64,000 nt of DNA from Ghiorsea bivora. GTDB taxonomy: Bacteria > Pseudomonadota > Zetaproteobacteria > Mariprofundales > Mariprofundaceae. The translations under genes and the position numbers were made by a program. Positions within the stretch are counted from its first letter, which is position 1. Every line of letters starts with the position of its first letter. Of this stretch, positions 9,959 through 18,974 are shown one piece after another. The DNA is taken from positions 291,001-355,000 of the forward strand of contig NZ_JQLW01000006.1 of assembly GCF_000744415.1 (NCBI RefSeq), read 5' to 3'. Below the pieces are notes generated by a model. That model did not search any database. It was not told the DNA's origin and saw only the letters and a program-made list of their open reading frames with translations.

Positions 9959-11116
9959 ATGAGTGATAAACAAGAGCCCGTCATTGATGCCGATTCGGTT
10001 GAAGAAGTTCAACCTTCAACCTCAGAGCCGGATGAACAAAACAACGTAAAAACCAAGAAAAGAAACAACTCTAAGTTCTATTTTTTCTTAATACTTATCT
10101 TGGGTGTTGGTACGTGGGCTTTTTGGATATTTTCACCCGAAGCACAACAACTTCGCATGCAGTTTGAATCCACTTTTTCACAACCAAGCGCAGAAACAAA
10201 CCCAGAACCTGAGCTAAGCTCAGCGCCACAAGCTGCTGCATCAACAGAAGCAACAACTGCAACTGCCGATTCACAAGAAACTAGCCCCTTATTTCAAACA
10301 GACACTGCAACACCTGAAGCTAGCCTTACACCGACAGAATCTGAGCAAACTGAAAATCCTGAACAAACCGAAATCCCTGAGCAAAATTTAGATATCGCTT
10401 TGGAAAGCAACAACCCTGAAATGACTGCCGCTCTTTTAAGCCTACAGCAGCAAGTTGATGATTTAACACAAGTCATAGGCTCACTGCAACAGCAGCAGCT
10501 ACAGTGGTCGCAACAGCAAGTTCGCGCCCAACTCTTTGCTTTATTGCGCCAAGCATCATCACCACAAAGCAACCTTGATCAGATGATGATTGCATGGAAA
10601 AGCATTGGTTTCTTACCATTATTAAACCAAGATAAACGTGACATTGCAGAACAAGCATTTATGGGTCTGCAAGAAACACAACAACGTATCCAGCAAACCG
10701 AAACCAACATCCAAGGACTTATCCAAACATTAGCCAGCGAAATACACCCTGCAGCCTTACAAGACATCAGCCAAGATGTAGCAAACGTGGTTGACCCTTA
10801 TCAGCAAACGGATGCTTTCGATTCATGGTTGGTCTGGCTAAAACAACAGTTTGTGATTACCAAACTGGATAAACATGCCCTAGAACTATCGAATGACCCA
10901 TACGCCGACCTTAAACAACTCATCGTTGAGCTCAACCAGCTTAAAGAATCCATACACCAACGCAATTGGAGTAATATTGGTAGTTTAACCTCGCTATTAT
11001 ACCAACTGGAACAACGTGGGCTTGAAGCATCTTTTAGCAATGAAAGCATTACCAATTTACAAGCCAGTATTCGTCAGTGGCAAGATGAAGCCCAAACATG
11101 GATGGCACAATTATGA
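9959..11116 (+). CDS. hemX: HemX-like membrane protein
   Basis: 385 residues. A cytoplasmic acidic N-terminus (1-40) is followed by one transmembrane segment (about 41-60, FYFFLILILGVGTWAFWIF). Next come a Pro/Glu/Thr-rich linker (to about 145) and a glutamine-rich coiled coil (about 155-185). The remaining C-terminal part is helical. This is the layout of proteobacterial HemX, whose exact role in tetrapyrrole metabolism is not settled. No methyltransferase motifs are present despite the historical name. It sits between hemB and hemY, and its stop overlaps the hemY start. Confidence 0.8.
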   Translation: MSDKQEPVIDADSVEEVQPSTSEPDEQNNVKTKKRNNSKFYFFLILILGVGTWAFWIFSPEAQQLRMQFESTFSQPSAETNPEPELSSAPQAAASTEATTATADSQETSPLFQTDTATPEASLTPTESEQTENPEQTEIPEQNLDIALESNNPEMTAALLSLQQQVDDLTQVIGSLQQQQLQWSQQQVRAQLFALLRQASSPQSNLDQMMIAWKSIGFLPLLNQDKRDIAEQAFMGLQETQQRIQQTETNIQGLIQTLASEIHPAALQDISQDVANVVDPYQQTDAFDSWLVWLKQQFVITKLDKHALELSNDPYADLKQLIVELNQLKESIHQRNWSNIGSLTSLLYQLEQRGLEASFSNESITNLQASIRQWQDEAQTWMAQL

Positions 11117-12246
11117 TTCGTATTGTTATGATGTTATTACTGATTGCAGCCGTTTTTGTAAGCCTACTGGTCTTCCCTGACATTGCCAATCAACGTGTGC
11201 GCATTGAAATATTAGGTTGGTTATTTGAAACACGTACAGCCATGTTTATCTTACTGATTATTTTCAGTTTAAGCGCATTATGGTTGGTGCAAAAAACCTT
11301 TGCCTTGAGCATCAATAGCCCCAAACAACTGTGGACAAACCTTCGCAGTGGTAACAAAAAACGCCGTGAACTACGTTTACAAGAAGCATTAGACACTTGG
11401 ATTGATGAAGGTGAAGGTCATAGCCAAAAACTACTCAAACGCAGCAAAGGTATTATTCCGCCTTGGTTGCATGATGCGCTCATTGTTTGGTGGGACAAAC
11501 CTGAAAACCATGCACCAATTCATGATGAAAAAGACAAACCCCACATCATTGCGCTTAAAGCGCGGCTGGCAACAGAACCCAATCAAACACACCTAAGCTT
11601 AGAGCAAAGACAACAGTATTTGGATGCATGGTTAATGGTACACCCAGGCGCTTCACTTGCCCTTGAGCGCAAAGCAGCCTTGTTGGGTGAGCGCGGCGAA
11701 TATGCCGAGCAAGTTGCTTTGCTGGAAGACTTATTTCAGCGCAAAAAACAAGTGCAACACATCAGGCCTCAACTTGCCACAGCGCTTCGCCACCTTGCAA
11801 AGCAAGATAGCGATAATGCGCTTACCTACTTGCGCAAATCTAACCGCATCAACCCAACTGATGTGAAAACACTGATGAACTTAGCCCAAACATTGCAAAC
11901 ATCAGGGGACACCCAAACGGCCTATCGTTTATTATTGGACTACCTTGCCCAACATGATGATATGCAGGTTGCAAAAGCACTTTTACCCATGCTGGAAAAT
12001 GATGCTTTACAGCATTTCAAGCAAGTCGATAAAGCCGTTTACCAAACCACCGCCGCTGGCACTTGGCTACGTATGCAGCTTGCGCACAAAGCGGGTTTAA
12101 GTGGTATTGCTGATGATAGCTTATATGGCTTATTGGAAAATCATGAAAGTGCTGAACTGTGGCAATTGCGTGGTGACTGGTATGCCGAGCAAGGGCAATG
12201 GCAACAGGCAGCAGAGGCATATCAAAAAGCCAACCAGCTACACTGA
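11113..12246 (+). CDS. hemY: HemY-like TPR protein
   Basis: 377 residues. Two N-terminal transmembrane segments (about 2-20 and 33-60) match the HemY N-terminal domain, followed by helical TPR-like repeats to the end, the last ending DWYAEQGQWQQAAEAY. HemY of the proteobacterial hemCDXY type is distinct from protoporphyrinogen oxidase, which shares the name. The ATG at 11113 is preferred because it overlaps the hemX stop as ATGA. Confidence 0.85.
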   Translation: MIRIVMMLLLIAAVFVSLLVFPDIANQRVRIEILGWLFETRTAMFILLIIFSLSALWLVQKTFALSINSPKQLWTNLRSGNKKRRELRLQEALDTWIDEGEGHSQKLLKRSKGIIPPWLHDALIVWWDKPENHAPIHDEKDKPHIIALKARLATEPNQTHLSLEQRQQYLDAWLMVHPGASLALERKAALLGERGEYAEQVALLEDLFQRKKQVQHIRPQLATALRHLAKQDSDNALTYLRKSNRINPTDVKTLMNLAQTLQTSGDTQTAYRLLLDYLAQHDDMQVAKALLPMLENDALQHFKQVDKAVYQTTAAGTWLRMQLAHKAGLSGIADDSLYGLLENHESAELWQLRGDWYAEQGQWQQAAEAYQKANQLH

Positions 12247-12247
12247 T

Positions 12248-12460
12248 TTATTTTAAAACAGCCTCAAACAGAGGTAAATCTTCAGCAACATTATGCCCTG
12301 TACGTTTGGATTCTCGGTTGGCTGCTGCAATATCTGCCAAAGGAACGCTTGCATAAGGTTTGCACGTTTTTCGTTTTTTACAGGTGCAGGCAACGCATGC
12401 CACAAGCTCAATTTTAAAGCCATGTGTGATACTTTTGCGTGTACACCAAAGTGATTTCAT
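12248..12460 (-). CDS. Small Cys-rich hypothetical protein
   Basis: 70 residues with five cysteines (C6, C22, C25, C27, C33) in the first half and a basic stretch CTCKKRKTCK. The spacing hints at a metal site or disulfides but I do not recognise a family. No signal peptide. Its stop lies next to the hemY stop (convergent) and it is divergent from argD. No strong ribosome-binding site precedes the ATG, so it may be spurious. Confidence 0.45.
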   Translation of the reverse strand: MKSLWCTRKSITHGFKIELVACVACTCKKRKTCKPYASVPLADIAAANRESKRTGHNVAEDLPLFEAVLK

Positions 12461-12549
12461 ATTGCAAAACTAACAGCCAAGCATCATCTTGCAATATGGG
12501 TTATAGCTAGAAGTATTGAGCATCTTAAAAAAACAACTAGCCTTCGCCA

Positions 12550-13731
12550 ATGAATATCCAAGAAGCAAACCAATATTTAGCCCCCAATTATGGACGGTTC
12601 CCCATCACGCTTGTCAAAGGTCAAGGCGCTCGCCTTTGGGATGATACAGGCAAGTCATATTTGGATTTTGTCGCGGGCATTGCAGTCAACACCTTAGGTC
12701 ATGCGCACCCAGCCATGATTAAAACCATAAGCAAGCAGGCTGCCACCATGTTGCATTGCTCCAATTTATATTTTAATCCCCAACAAAATGAACTGGCGAA
12801 ACAGCTGGTTGAGCTTTCAGGCTTAGATAAAGTGTTTTTCTGCAATTCAGGTGCAGAAGCCAATGAAGCAGCCATTAAAATTGTGCGCAAATATTTCCAT
12901 GACCAAGGCAAACAGAAATATACCATTATCACGGCAACCCAATCTTTTCATGGCAGAACCATGCAAACCATTGCTGCTACAGGGCAAGACAAGGTCAAAG
13001 AAGGTTTTGCTCCGCTACCTATTGGTTTTAAACATGTTCCGCTCAATGATTTTGAAACACTTGAACAAGCCATCGATAACCATACAGCGGCAATTATGCT
13101 TGAACCTTTACAAGGTGAAGGTGGTGTCAACAATGTCTGCCCGCATTATTTGGCAGACGTAAGAAAGCTTTGTGATCAACACGATATACTGCTTATCTTT
13201 GATGAAATCCAAACAGGTATTGCTCGGTGTGGGGCCATGTTTGCTTTTGAATTGGCAGGTGTTTCCCCCGATATACTCACTCTTGCCAAAGGTTTGGGCG
13301 GCGGTGTACCCATTGGTGCAATGCTTGCCTGCAAAAAGGTCGCACCATCATTATCTGCAGGCTCACACGGCACCACATTTGGTGGTAATCCTATGTCTTG
13401 TGCAGCTGCACTCACCGTATTGCAGGTATTAGAACAAGAAAACATCTTGGAAAACGTCAACCAAAGAAGCAAACAACTCCAAGCTGGGTTACAAAAACTG
13501 GTGGATACTTACCCATTTTTTAGCGAAGTGCGTGGTCATGGTCTACTCTTAGGGCTTGCTTGTGAGAAAGAAGTGATGCCTATCATTCATGCTTGTCGTG
13601 AACATGGTTTATTGGTGTTAGCGGCAGGACCACATGTCTTGCGTTTTTTACCTGCACTGAATATCACAGAAGCTGAAATTGAAGAAGGCTTAACGCTATT
13701 AAACAAAAGTATAGAAGGTTTAGATTTATGA
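12550..13731 (+). CDS. argD: Acetylornithine aminotransferase
   Basis: 393 residues, class III PLP aminotransferase; converts N-acetylglutamate semialdehyde to N-acetylornithine. Visible motifs are [28 protein letters not shown] for phosphate binding, [15 protein letters not shown] and the PLP-Lys in [13 protein letters not shown]. Overlaps argF by 4 nt (ATGA), forming an argDF arginine operon. The start ATG follows a short intergenic region with no obvious ARG box. Confidence 0.94.
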   Translation: MNIQEANQYLAPNYGRFPITLVKGQGARLWDDTGKSYLDFVAGIAVNTLGHAHPAMIKTISKQAATMLHCSNLYFNPQQNELAKQLVELSGLDKVFFCNSGAEANEAAIKIVRKYFHDQGKQKYTIITATQSFHGRTMQTIAATGQDKVKEGFAPLPIGFKHVPLNDFETLEQAIDNHTAAIMLEPLQGEGGVNNVCPHYLADVRKLCDQHDILLIFDEIQTGIARCGAMFAFELAGVSPDILTLAKGLGGGVPIGAMLACKKVAPSLSAGSHGTTFGGNPMSCAAALTVLQVLEQENILENVNQRSKQLQAGLQKLVDTYPFFSEVRGHGLLLGLACEKEVMPIIHACREHGLLVLAAGPHVLRFLPALNITEAEIEEGLTLLNKSIEGLDL

Positions 13732-14651
13732 GCAATATCAGACATTTTTTAACATTGTTGGACATTTCACCCAGTGAAGCCAATGGGATTTTAGCGCGTG
13801 GCATCGAACTCAAAGCCAAACAAAAAGCTGGCGAAGCTCACCCCACCCTTGCAGGAAAAGCATTAGCCATGATTTTTGACAAAGCATCCACCCGTACCCG
13901 TGTCTCATTTGAAACAGGCATGTTTCAATTGGGTGGTCATGCCTTGTTTTTACATTCAGGCACAACCCAACTTGGCAGAGGCGAACCTGTAGAAGATTCT
14001 GCACGCGTCATTTCCAGCATGGTGGATATGGTGATGATTCGCACCTTTGACCACGCCATGGTCGAAAAGTTTGCCGAATATTCATCCGTACCTGTCATCA
14101 ATGCGTTAACCGACCTAACCCACCCCTGCCAAATTCTCGCTGATGTGATGACGTTTGTAGAACATCGCGGCGCAATCAAGGGTAAAACCGTGGCATGGAT
14201 TGGCGATGGCAACAATATGGCGCACTCTTGGATGAATGGCGCTGTCACCTTTGATTTCACGCTGAATATTGCTTCACCCGATGGTTATACCGTGGATGAA
14301 AGTTTATTAGCAAACGCAAGAGCCAAGGGCGCAAAAATTAACCTTTGCAGCAGCCCACAAGAAGCCGTAAATAATGCCGATTTGGTCACTACTGATGTCT
14401 GGGCATCCATGGGGCAAGAAGAAGAACAAAAAATCCGTGAAGCAGCCTTTAAAGATTATCAAGTGGACACCACATTGATGAGCAACGCCAATAGCGATGC
14501 TTTGTTTATGCACTGCCTGCCAGCACATCGGGGCGAAGAAGTCGCTGCTGATGTGATTGATGGCAAACAATCTGTAGTGTGGGATGAAGCAGAAAACCGC
14601 CTACATGCGCAAAAAGCATTGATGGAATTTTTGATGGATGCGGCTTCCTAA
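13728..14651 (+). CDS. argF: Ornithine carbamoyltransferase
   Basis: 307 residues; makes citrulline from ornithine and carbamoyl phosphate. Carbamoyl-phosphate motif STRTR (residues 46-50), HPCQ near residue 127, ornithine loop WMNG, and catalytic [10 protein letters not shown] near the C-terminus. All catalytic residues are present. Coupled to argD. A repeat-rich noncoding stretch follows. Confidence 0.96.
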   Translation: MSNIRHFLTLLDISPSEANGILARGIELKAKQKAGEAHPTLAGKALAMIFDKASTRTRVSFETGMFQLGGHALFLHSGTTQLGRGEPVEDSARVISSMVDMVMIRTFDHAMVEKFAEYSSVPVINALTDLTHPCQILADVMTFVEHRGAIKGKTVAWIGDGNNMAHSWMNGAVTFDFTLNIASPDGYTVDESLLANARAKGAKINLCSSPQEAVNNADLVTTDVWASMGQEEEQKIREAAFKDYQVDTTLMSNANSDALFMHCLPAHRGEEVAADVIDGKQSVVWDEAENRLHAQKALMEFLMDAAS

Positions 14652-14996
14652 ATTTACCACAGTACCCGCAAGGGGCAGGCTTCTTGCCTTCGGCAATTCA
14701 TCACAGGACGCAGAGAAACACAGAGATTTTAAACCACGAAGAACACAAAGAGTATGAAGCTTTAGTGTGACTATCACCCCTTTGTTAAACTGCGCCGAAG
14801 TCTTGCTGTTGAAAAAGGGATAAGCGAAAAAACTTTTCGCCCCGCTTCAACTGCATAGCGAAGGAAGCGAGCAGCTTATAAAGGGCAGCTTTTTGGTTCG
14901 TTTTTGGCTGTACAAAAATGAACAAGAAACCACCTACTTTTCAACAGTCGATGCCCTCCATCCCCTGCAAACCGAATTGGGAACAATACAAACGAC
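14652..14996. repeat. Noncoding mosaic of short repeats and hairpins
   Basis: About 345 bases without a convincing gene between argF and the higBA operator. It holds a CGCAGAG/CACAGAG/CACGAAG-type tract at 14708-14759, of the kind scattered between genes in many bacteria. It also holds a perfect hairpin at 14824-14840 (7-bp stem, AAC loop) and a hairpin at 14896-14923 (11-bp stem with one mismatch, loop GCTGTA). A segment at 14775-14798 resembles 51231-51257 (shared ACTGCGCCG core behind a CCCCTTT run). No rho-independent terminator for argF is clear. Confidence 0.6.
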
Positions 14997-15035
14997 GTAA
15001 CCTTACAGGTTGCACACTGTAACCAATAAGGTTAC
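14997..15035 (+). promoter_or_regulatory. Palindromic operator/promoter of higBA
   Basis: Perfect 9-bp inverted arms GTAACCTTA (14997-15005) and TAAGGTTAC (15027-15035) enclose a second, looser pair (AGGTTGC/GTAACC). The palindrome ends 8 bases before the toxin ATG, where HigA-type antitoxins autorepress. Operator function is inferred from position and symmetry. Confidence 0.65.
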
Positions 15036-15043
15036 CATAGCGT

Positions 15044-15322
15044 ATGATTCTTGATTTCATCCATAAAGGTTTGGAAAAGTTTTATCGTACGGGAAGCAAG
15101 GCTGGTATTCAAACCAAACATGCTGAAAAGTTGCGCCGAATACTTTCCAATCTTGATGTAGCAAGCTGCTCTGATGACTTGGATTTACCCAGTTACCGCT
15201 TGCATGAGCTTAAGGGCTCTCGCAAAGGTGTTTGGTCGATTACGGTTCAAGCCAACTGGCGTGTCACCTTTCGTTTTGTGGGTGAAGATATTGAGTTGAT
15301 AAATTATGAGGATTACCATTAA
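15044..15322 (+). CDS. higB: HigB-type toxin (RelE/ParE superfamily)
   Basis: 92 residues, the usual size of HigB mRNA interferases that cleave mRNA on the ribosome. The pattern LPSYRLHELKGSRKGVWSITVQANWRVTFRF matches the HigB core, and it ends in EDYH as many family members do. The toxin gene comes first and the antitoxin second, the characteristic higBA order. Preceded by a palindrome that overlaps the likely promoter. Confidence 0.9.
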   Translation: MILDFIHKGLEKFYRTGSKAGIQTKHAEKLRRILSNLDVASCSDDLDLPSYRLHELKGSRKGVWSITVQANWRVTFRFVGEDIELINYEDYH

Positions 15323-15334
15323 CGGAGGTATGCC

Positions 15335-15628
15335 ATGCATATGTTTAACCCTGTTCACCCTGGTGAAATTCTTCGCCATGATATTTTAGAGCCAATGGGC
15401 GTAAGCATTGTAGATGCTGCCAAGTCATTGGATATAAGCCGCAAAACCTTGTCCAAAATATGCAATGGTAATGGTGCTATCACGCCTGAAATGGCTGTGC
15501 GCCTTGAGCTGGCGTTTGGTAAACCTTCTGCGCAACATTGGCTCAAGCTACAAACCGCCTACGACCTCAATCTTGTCAATCAGAAGCGACAAGAGTTACA
15601 ACGACATATTCACCCGCTTGCAGCTTGA
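15335..15628 (+). CDS. higA: HigA-type antitoxin (XRE family)
   Basis: 97 residues. The N-terminal signature HPGEILRHDILEPMG is followed by a helix-turn-helix (about residues 25-65, with LDISRKTLSKICNGNGAITPEMAVRLELAFG). It neutralises HigB and represses the operon. GGAGG lies 6 bases before the ATG at 15335. Its stop overlaps the likely TTG start of the cupin gene. Confidence 0.92.
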   Translation: MHMFNPVHPGEILRHDILEPMGVSIVDAAKSLDISRKTLSKICNGNGAITPEMAVRLELAFGKPSAQHWLKLQTAYDLNLVNQKRQELQRHIHPLAA

Positions 15629-15936
15629 AACATACGCCTGCTGACTTGCTTCCAGAAGTGTTTGAAACACTCTTGGATAATGAACATCTCAAAATCGAAC
15701 GTATTATTTCTAAAGGTCATACATCACCTGAATCAGGATGGTATGACCAAGCCCAACATGAATGGGTTATTCTGCTTGAAGGCGCTGCTACCATTACTTT
15801 TGATAATGGAAAAGAATCCAACCTAAGAAAGGGTGATTATCTCAATATTCCAGCACACGTAAAACACAAAGTGTCATGGACTGACCCTGATGTGGAAAGC
15901 ATTTGGTTGGCTGTGTTTTATGGGGATATTCAATGA
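15625..15936 (+). CDS. Small cupin protein coupled to higBA
   Basis: 103 residues from a TTG at 15625 that overlaps the higA stop as TTGA. A longer ATG reading from 15538 would overlap higA by 91 nt in another frame and adds residues without cupin character. The double-stranded beta-helix motifs are visible: HEWVILLEGAATITFDNG and then GDYLNIPAHVKHKVSW, with His residues suited to binding a metal. Ligand unknown. It is the third gene of the higBA unit, an unusual arrangement. Confidence 0.75.
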   Translation: MKHTPADLLPEVFETLLDNEHLKIERIISKGHTSPESGWYDQAQHEWVILLEGAATITFDNGKESNLRKGDYLNIPAHVKHKVSWTDPDVESIWLAVFYGDIQ

Positions 15937-15938
15937 TG

Positions 15939-15996
15939 TGTCATGCCGACCAAGATGAAGGCATCTCAAGATGTCTTAACTGCGCTCGACATGACA
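15939..15996. repeat. Nested inverted-repeat element between convergent genes
   Basis: 58 bases fill the space between the cupin stop (15936) and the metallophosphoesterase stop (15998). Outer arms are TGTCATGCCGAC and CTCGACATGACA (10 of 12 pair), inner arms AAGGCATCT and AGATGTCTT. It resembles the TGTCATNCCGACC-type intergenic repeats found in many bacteria. It can fold on both strands, so it may also end transcription from either side. Confidence 0.65.
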
Positions 15997-15997
15997 G

Positions 15998-17125
15998 TTA
16001 AACCAACTTAAACACTGTAATCTCTGGCTCATTGCCCAACCTAATCGGTGGCCCCCAGTACCCCGTGCCTGGGGATACATAAATCCACGTTTTGTTGTCA
16101 TGCAAATGCAAACCTTTAATATAAGGATTTGCCATTTTTGCGATGAAATTCCATGGGTAATATTGTCCACCATGGGTATGCCCTGAAATCTGCAAATCAA
16201 AACCTGCCTCTGTAGCTTCAAAGATACTTTTGGGTTGATGTGCCAATAAAATTTTCACATCAGCATCAGGTGCACCTTGCATGGCTTGTTTAGGGCTGGA
16301 TTGATGAGCTGAAATATATTGGTGCGCTCGATAATCAGTCACCCCTGCCAACAGCAGCTTTGCTCCTTCATATTCAATCAATTCATGTTCATTGAGCAAC
16401 ACCGTAAAACCCAGTCGCTTCATTTCAGCAATCCAATCTTCAGCCCCCGAATAGTATTCGTGATTACCTGTAATGAAATATTTACCCACTTTCGCTTTTA
16501 AATTTGCAAGTGGTGCGACATCCTGTTTTAACCTTGCCACAGAGCCATCCACCAAATCACCTGTCATCACAATCATATCTGCATTCAATGCGTTCATTTG
16601 TGATACCAAGCTTTCCACATCATCTCGTTTAATCATGGGACCAATGTGCAAATCGGTGAACTGTACTATCTTTAAATCATGCAATGCTTTGGGCGCACCC
16701 AAAGGTATATGTACTTCCTTGATGACTGCCCCGCCTACCGCCTGCTCAAGCCCAAAACCTGTCGTCATACCAGCAGCGCCTAACATACTGATGTGTGCAG
16801 CCGAAGATTTGAAAAACGCTCGCCGCTCAGGGTTACGTTTGAAGGGGCGCATACAGAGGTGTAACACATCCATCACCAAATACACCACCATTAATAGTGA
16901 GAAAAACCCCATATTCAAATAGACAAACCAAATGAATATATCAACCCAATCACCCGCCACATGTTGGTAGTGAAAAATAAGTGGCGCAAGCGATGTAAGC
17001 CACACAACAAACAGGTAAAAACGAACCCAAAAACGCAAGCTTGGCGACACAATATGTAGCCGCCATGCTACATAACCATACATGATAGCCGTAAGCATCA
17101 TCGCGATAACAAGGAACACAATCAT
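15998..17125 (-). CDS. Membrane-anchored metallophosphoesterase
   Basis: 375 residues. Four hydrophobic segments in the first 110 residues are followed by a short region resembling a twin-arginine-like stretch (RRAFFKSSAAHI). A calcineurin-type phosphoesterase domain (about 155-375) comes next, with the full metal set: DLHIG, GDLVDG, GNHEYY, and GHTHGGQYYPW. Close to the YkuE/YaeI-type family, some of which act on lipids; the substrate here is unknown. The ATG at 17125 begins the first membrane helix (MIVFLVIAMML), preferred over upstream in-frame starts that would run into the divergent gene. Confidence 0.85.
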   Translation of the reverse strand: MIVFLVIAMMLTAIMYGYVAWRLHIVSPSLRFWVRFYLFVVWLTSLAPLIFHYQHVAGDWVDIFIWFVYLNMGFFSLLMVVYLVMDVLHLCMRPFKRNPERRAFFKSSAAHISMLGAAGMTTGFGLEQAVGGAVIKEVHIPLGAPKALHDLKIVQFTDLHIGPMIKRDDVESLVSQMNALNADMIVMTGDLVDGSVARLKQDVAPLANLKAKVGKYFITGNHEYYSGAEDWIAEMKRLGFTVLLNEHELIEYEGAKLLLAGVTDYRAHQYISAHQSSPKQAMQGAPDADVKILLAHQPKSIFEATEAGFDLQISGHTHGGQYYPWNFIAKMANPYIKGLHLHDNKTWIYVSPGTGYWGPPIRLGNEPEITVFKLV

Positions 17126-17178
17126 AAGATTAAGGTAGCAGTTTTTGCATGAATATACACTTAATGTTATGTTGCAAC

Positions 17179-17787
17179 ATGTTAACCCCACCAATCTTTG
17201 AACATATTACGCAAGCGATTGCGCAAAACGGTTATTGCATCATTGATAACGCACTCCCCGCTAATACCGCCCAAGCATTACACCAACACATGAGCAACAT
17301 ACCCGCAAAAGACTTTAAGGGTATGGGTGTAGGTCGTGCAAATGAGTTACATGTTGACCAAACCTATCGCAGTGATACTTCCCTCTGGTTAGACGGCATA
17401 CACACTGCTGAGCAAAACTACTTACAATGGATGGAACAGCTTCGTCTTGCTATCAATCAACGTTTATTTTTAGGCTTGTTTACTTACGAGGCACACTTTG
17501 CACATTACGCGCCACAAAGTTTCTACAAACGGCATACCGATGCTTTTCAAGGCTTATCCAATCGCAAACTTACCACAGTGTATTACCTTAACCCTAATTG
17601 GGCTACTGACGATGGTGGTGAGCTGGCAATGTATGCAGATGAAAAGAGCAGCAATGCTTTTCAGACTGTAGCACCACAAATGAATCGTTTGGTGGTGTTT
17701 CTAAGTGAATCCTTCCCTCACGAAGTGTTACCTGCACACAAGGATAGGTACAGCATTGCAGGTTGGTTTAAACTAGGGAAGCACTGA
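17179..17787 (+). CDS. 2OG-Fe(II) oxygenase (prolyl-4-hydroxylase-like)
   Basis: 202 residues from the ATG at 17179. The iron-binding HxD is in FYKRHTDAF, the distal His in SFPHEVLPA, and the 2-oxoglutarate Arg in KDRYSIAGWF. This is the P4Hc/SM-20 layout; the family hydroxylates proteins or small molecules, and the substrate cannot be predicted. An ATG at 17149 would add ten residues. The 3' end overlaps the convergent HAD gene by 20 bp. Confidence 0.8.
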   Translation: MLTPPIFEHITQAIAQNGYCIIDNALPANTAQALHQHMSNIPAKDFKGMGVGRANELHVDQTYRSDTSLWLDGIHTAEQNYLQWMEQLRLAINQRLFLGLFTYEAHFAHYAPQSFYKRHTDAFQGLSNRKLTTVYYLNPNWATDDGGELAMYADEKSSNAFQTVAPQMNRLVVFLSESFPHEVLPAHKDRYSIAGWFKLGKH

Positions 17788-18490
17788 ATAAGCTTGGGTA
17801 TTTCTCTAAAATATCTTCAAACTGATCAAACACATGCAGTGCACCTTCTGTTTTCAGAATATGCGCTGGCTCTACACCAAAAGACACGCCATACGAGCGC
17901 ACATTAGCCGCATTTGCCATTTGAATATCAAAGCGTGAATCACCAATGACGGATGTATGCTCTGGCAATGCGCCCATCTCGTGCATACATTCCAAAACCA
18001 TGGCTGGATGCGGTTTGGATGTGCAAATATCAGCAGTACGCCACACTGGAAAGAATCGATGTAAATCAAATGTATCCATTACCCGAATCAAACCACGACT
18101 GGATTTACCCGTAACCACACCCATGGCATATCCTCGGTTATCCAGTTCTTCCAAAGTTTCAATCACATTAGGGTACAAAGCAAGACTAGACTCCATAGCC
18201 CGATAATTGCTGCCATACGATTCGCAAAGCTTGGTTTTTAAATCATTATCCAAATCATCATCTGCCAGTTGCTCCACCGCAGCGACCAAAGATAAGCCGA
18301 TAATACCTAGCACATCTTGATAATCAGGCTTTGTTAAACCGTGGTCAGTGAATGCTTTTTGCATGGCTTGCGCAATCGCACCATGCGAGTCGGTCAATGT
18401 GCCGTCACAATCAAATAAAATAAGTTGTAGGGGTTGATTATTCAGTCGAGGTATCCTTTGTAGCAGCTTTTTGTTCAAGCCACGCATCAT
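17768..18490 (-). CDS. HAD-superfamily hydrolase (phosphoglycolate phosphatase-like)
   Basis: Up to 240 residues. HAD motif I is LFDCDGTLTDS, motif II VVTGKSSRG, motif III KPHP and motif IV VIGDSRFDIQMANAA. A helical cap lies between I and II, as in Gph and pyrophosphatase-like PpaX enzymes. The ATG at 18490 makes a 53-nt overlap with the DUF4340 gene. A CTG codon just before the conserved LILFDCDG block is an alternative start, so the first 16 residues are uncertain. Confidence 0.82.
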   Translation of the reverse strand: MMRGLNKKLLQRIPRLNNQPLQLILFDCDGTLTDSHGAIAQAMQKAFTDHGLTKPDYQDVLGIIGLSLVAAVEQLADDDLDNDLKTKLCESYGSNYRAMESSLALYPNVIETLEELDNRGYAMGVVTGKSSRGLIRVMDTFDLHRFFPVWRTADICTSKPHPAMVLECMHEMGALPEHTSVIGDSRFDIQMANAANVRSYGVSFGVEPAHILKTEGALHVFDQFEDILEKYPSLFSASLV

Positions 18491-18974
18491 GCGTACGTTT
18501 GACCTGCCACGTCAACACTTTATCCACCGTCACCACCATATTCTCATCTGCCAAGCGAATATAGGTGCTGGCTAAGTCGGTCGCAGGTTTACCCACGAAC
18601 ACATCCAGCAATACCTCACCTTGTTTGTTTTTTAAGACAACATGGTCAGTCAACACTGAAAAACGAGAAAAGTTATCTTCTGTTCTGCTTGCCACACGTT
18701 TAACCTGCATGGTTTGTAAATCTTGAAGCAGTTGATTCACCACATTGCTTTGCACATATACAGGTTTATCCGCACCTTCTACTATCCACTTATCCCCATC
18801 TCGCTTGGCTTGCAGGCGTGTTTTATCCTTGGCATAAACAGCAATACTATCCACATCTTGCACGGCAAAAGTTGGCAATTTTGGCAAGGCTTGGGATGTA
18901 TCTTTAGGTGCCTGTTGGGTCACAATCAAAGCCACCAAACCCAATGTGATGATGACTGCTATCAATTCTTTCAT
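18438..18974 (-). CDS. DUF4340-type protein
   Basis: 178 residues. An N-terminal transmembrane or uncleaved signal segment (about 3-19) is followed by a beta-rich extracytoplasmic domain with repeated patterns such as VDSIAVYAKDKTRLQ and VYVQSNVVNQLLQDLQTMQVKRV, as in DUF4340 proteins. The ATG at 18974 overlaps the upstream gldG-like stop (ATGA). DUF4340 genes often follow Gld-type ABC modules, as here. Molecular role unknown. Confidence 0.75.
   Translation of the reverse strand: MKELIAVIITLGLVALIVTQQAPKDTSQALPKLPTFAVQDVDSIAVYAKDKTRLQAKRDGDKWIVEGADKPVYVQSNVVNQLLQDLQTMQVKRVASRTEDNFSRFSVLTDHVVLKNKQGEVLLDVFVGKPATDLASTYIRLADENMVVTVDKVLTWQVKRTHDAWLEQKAATKDTSTE

Noticed and set aside
14652..14996. 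Gene remnant in the argF-higB gap
   Set aside because: Frames are broken by stops and the content is repeats and hairpins.
15538..15624. Upstream extension of the cupin gene
   Set aside because: It lies inside higA in another frame; the TTG overlapping the higA stop is a better start.
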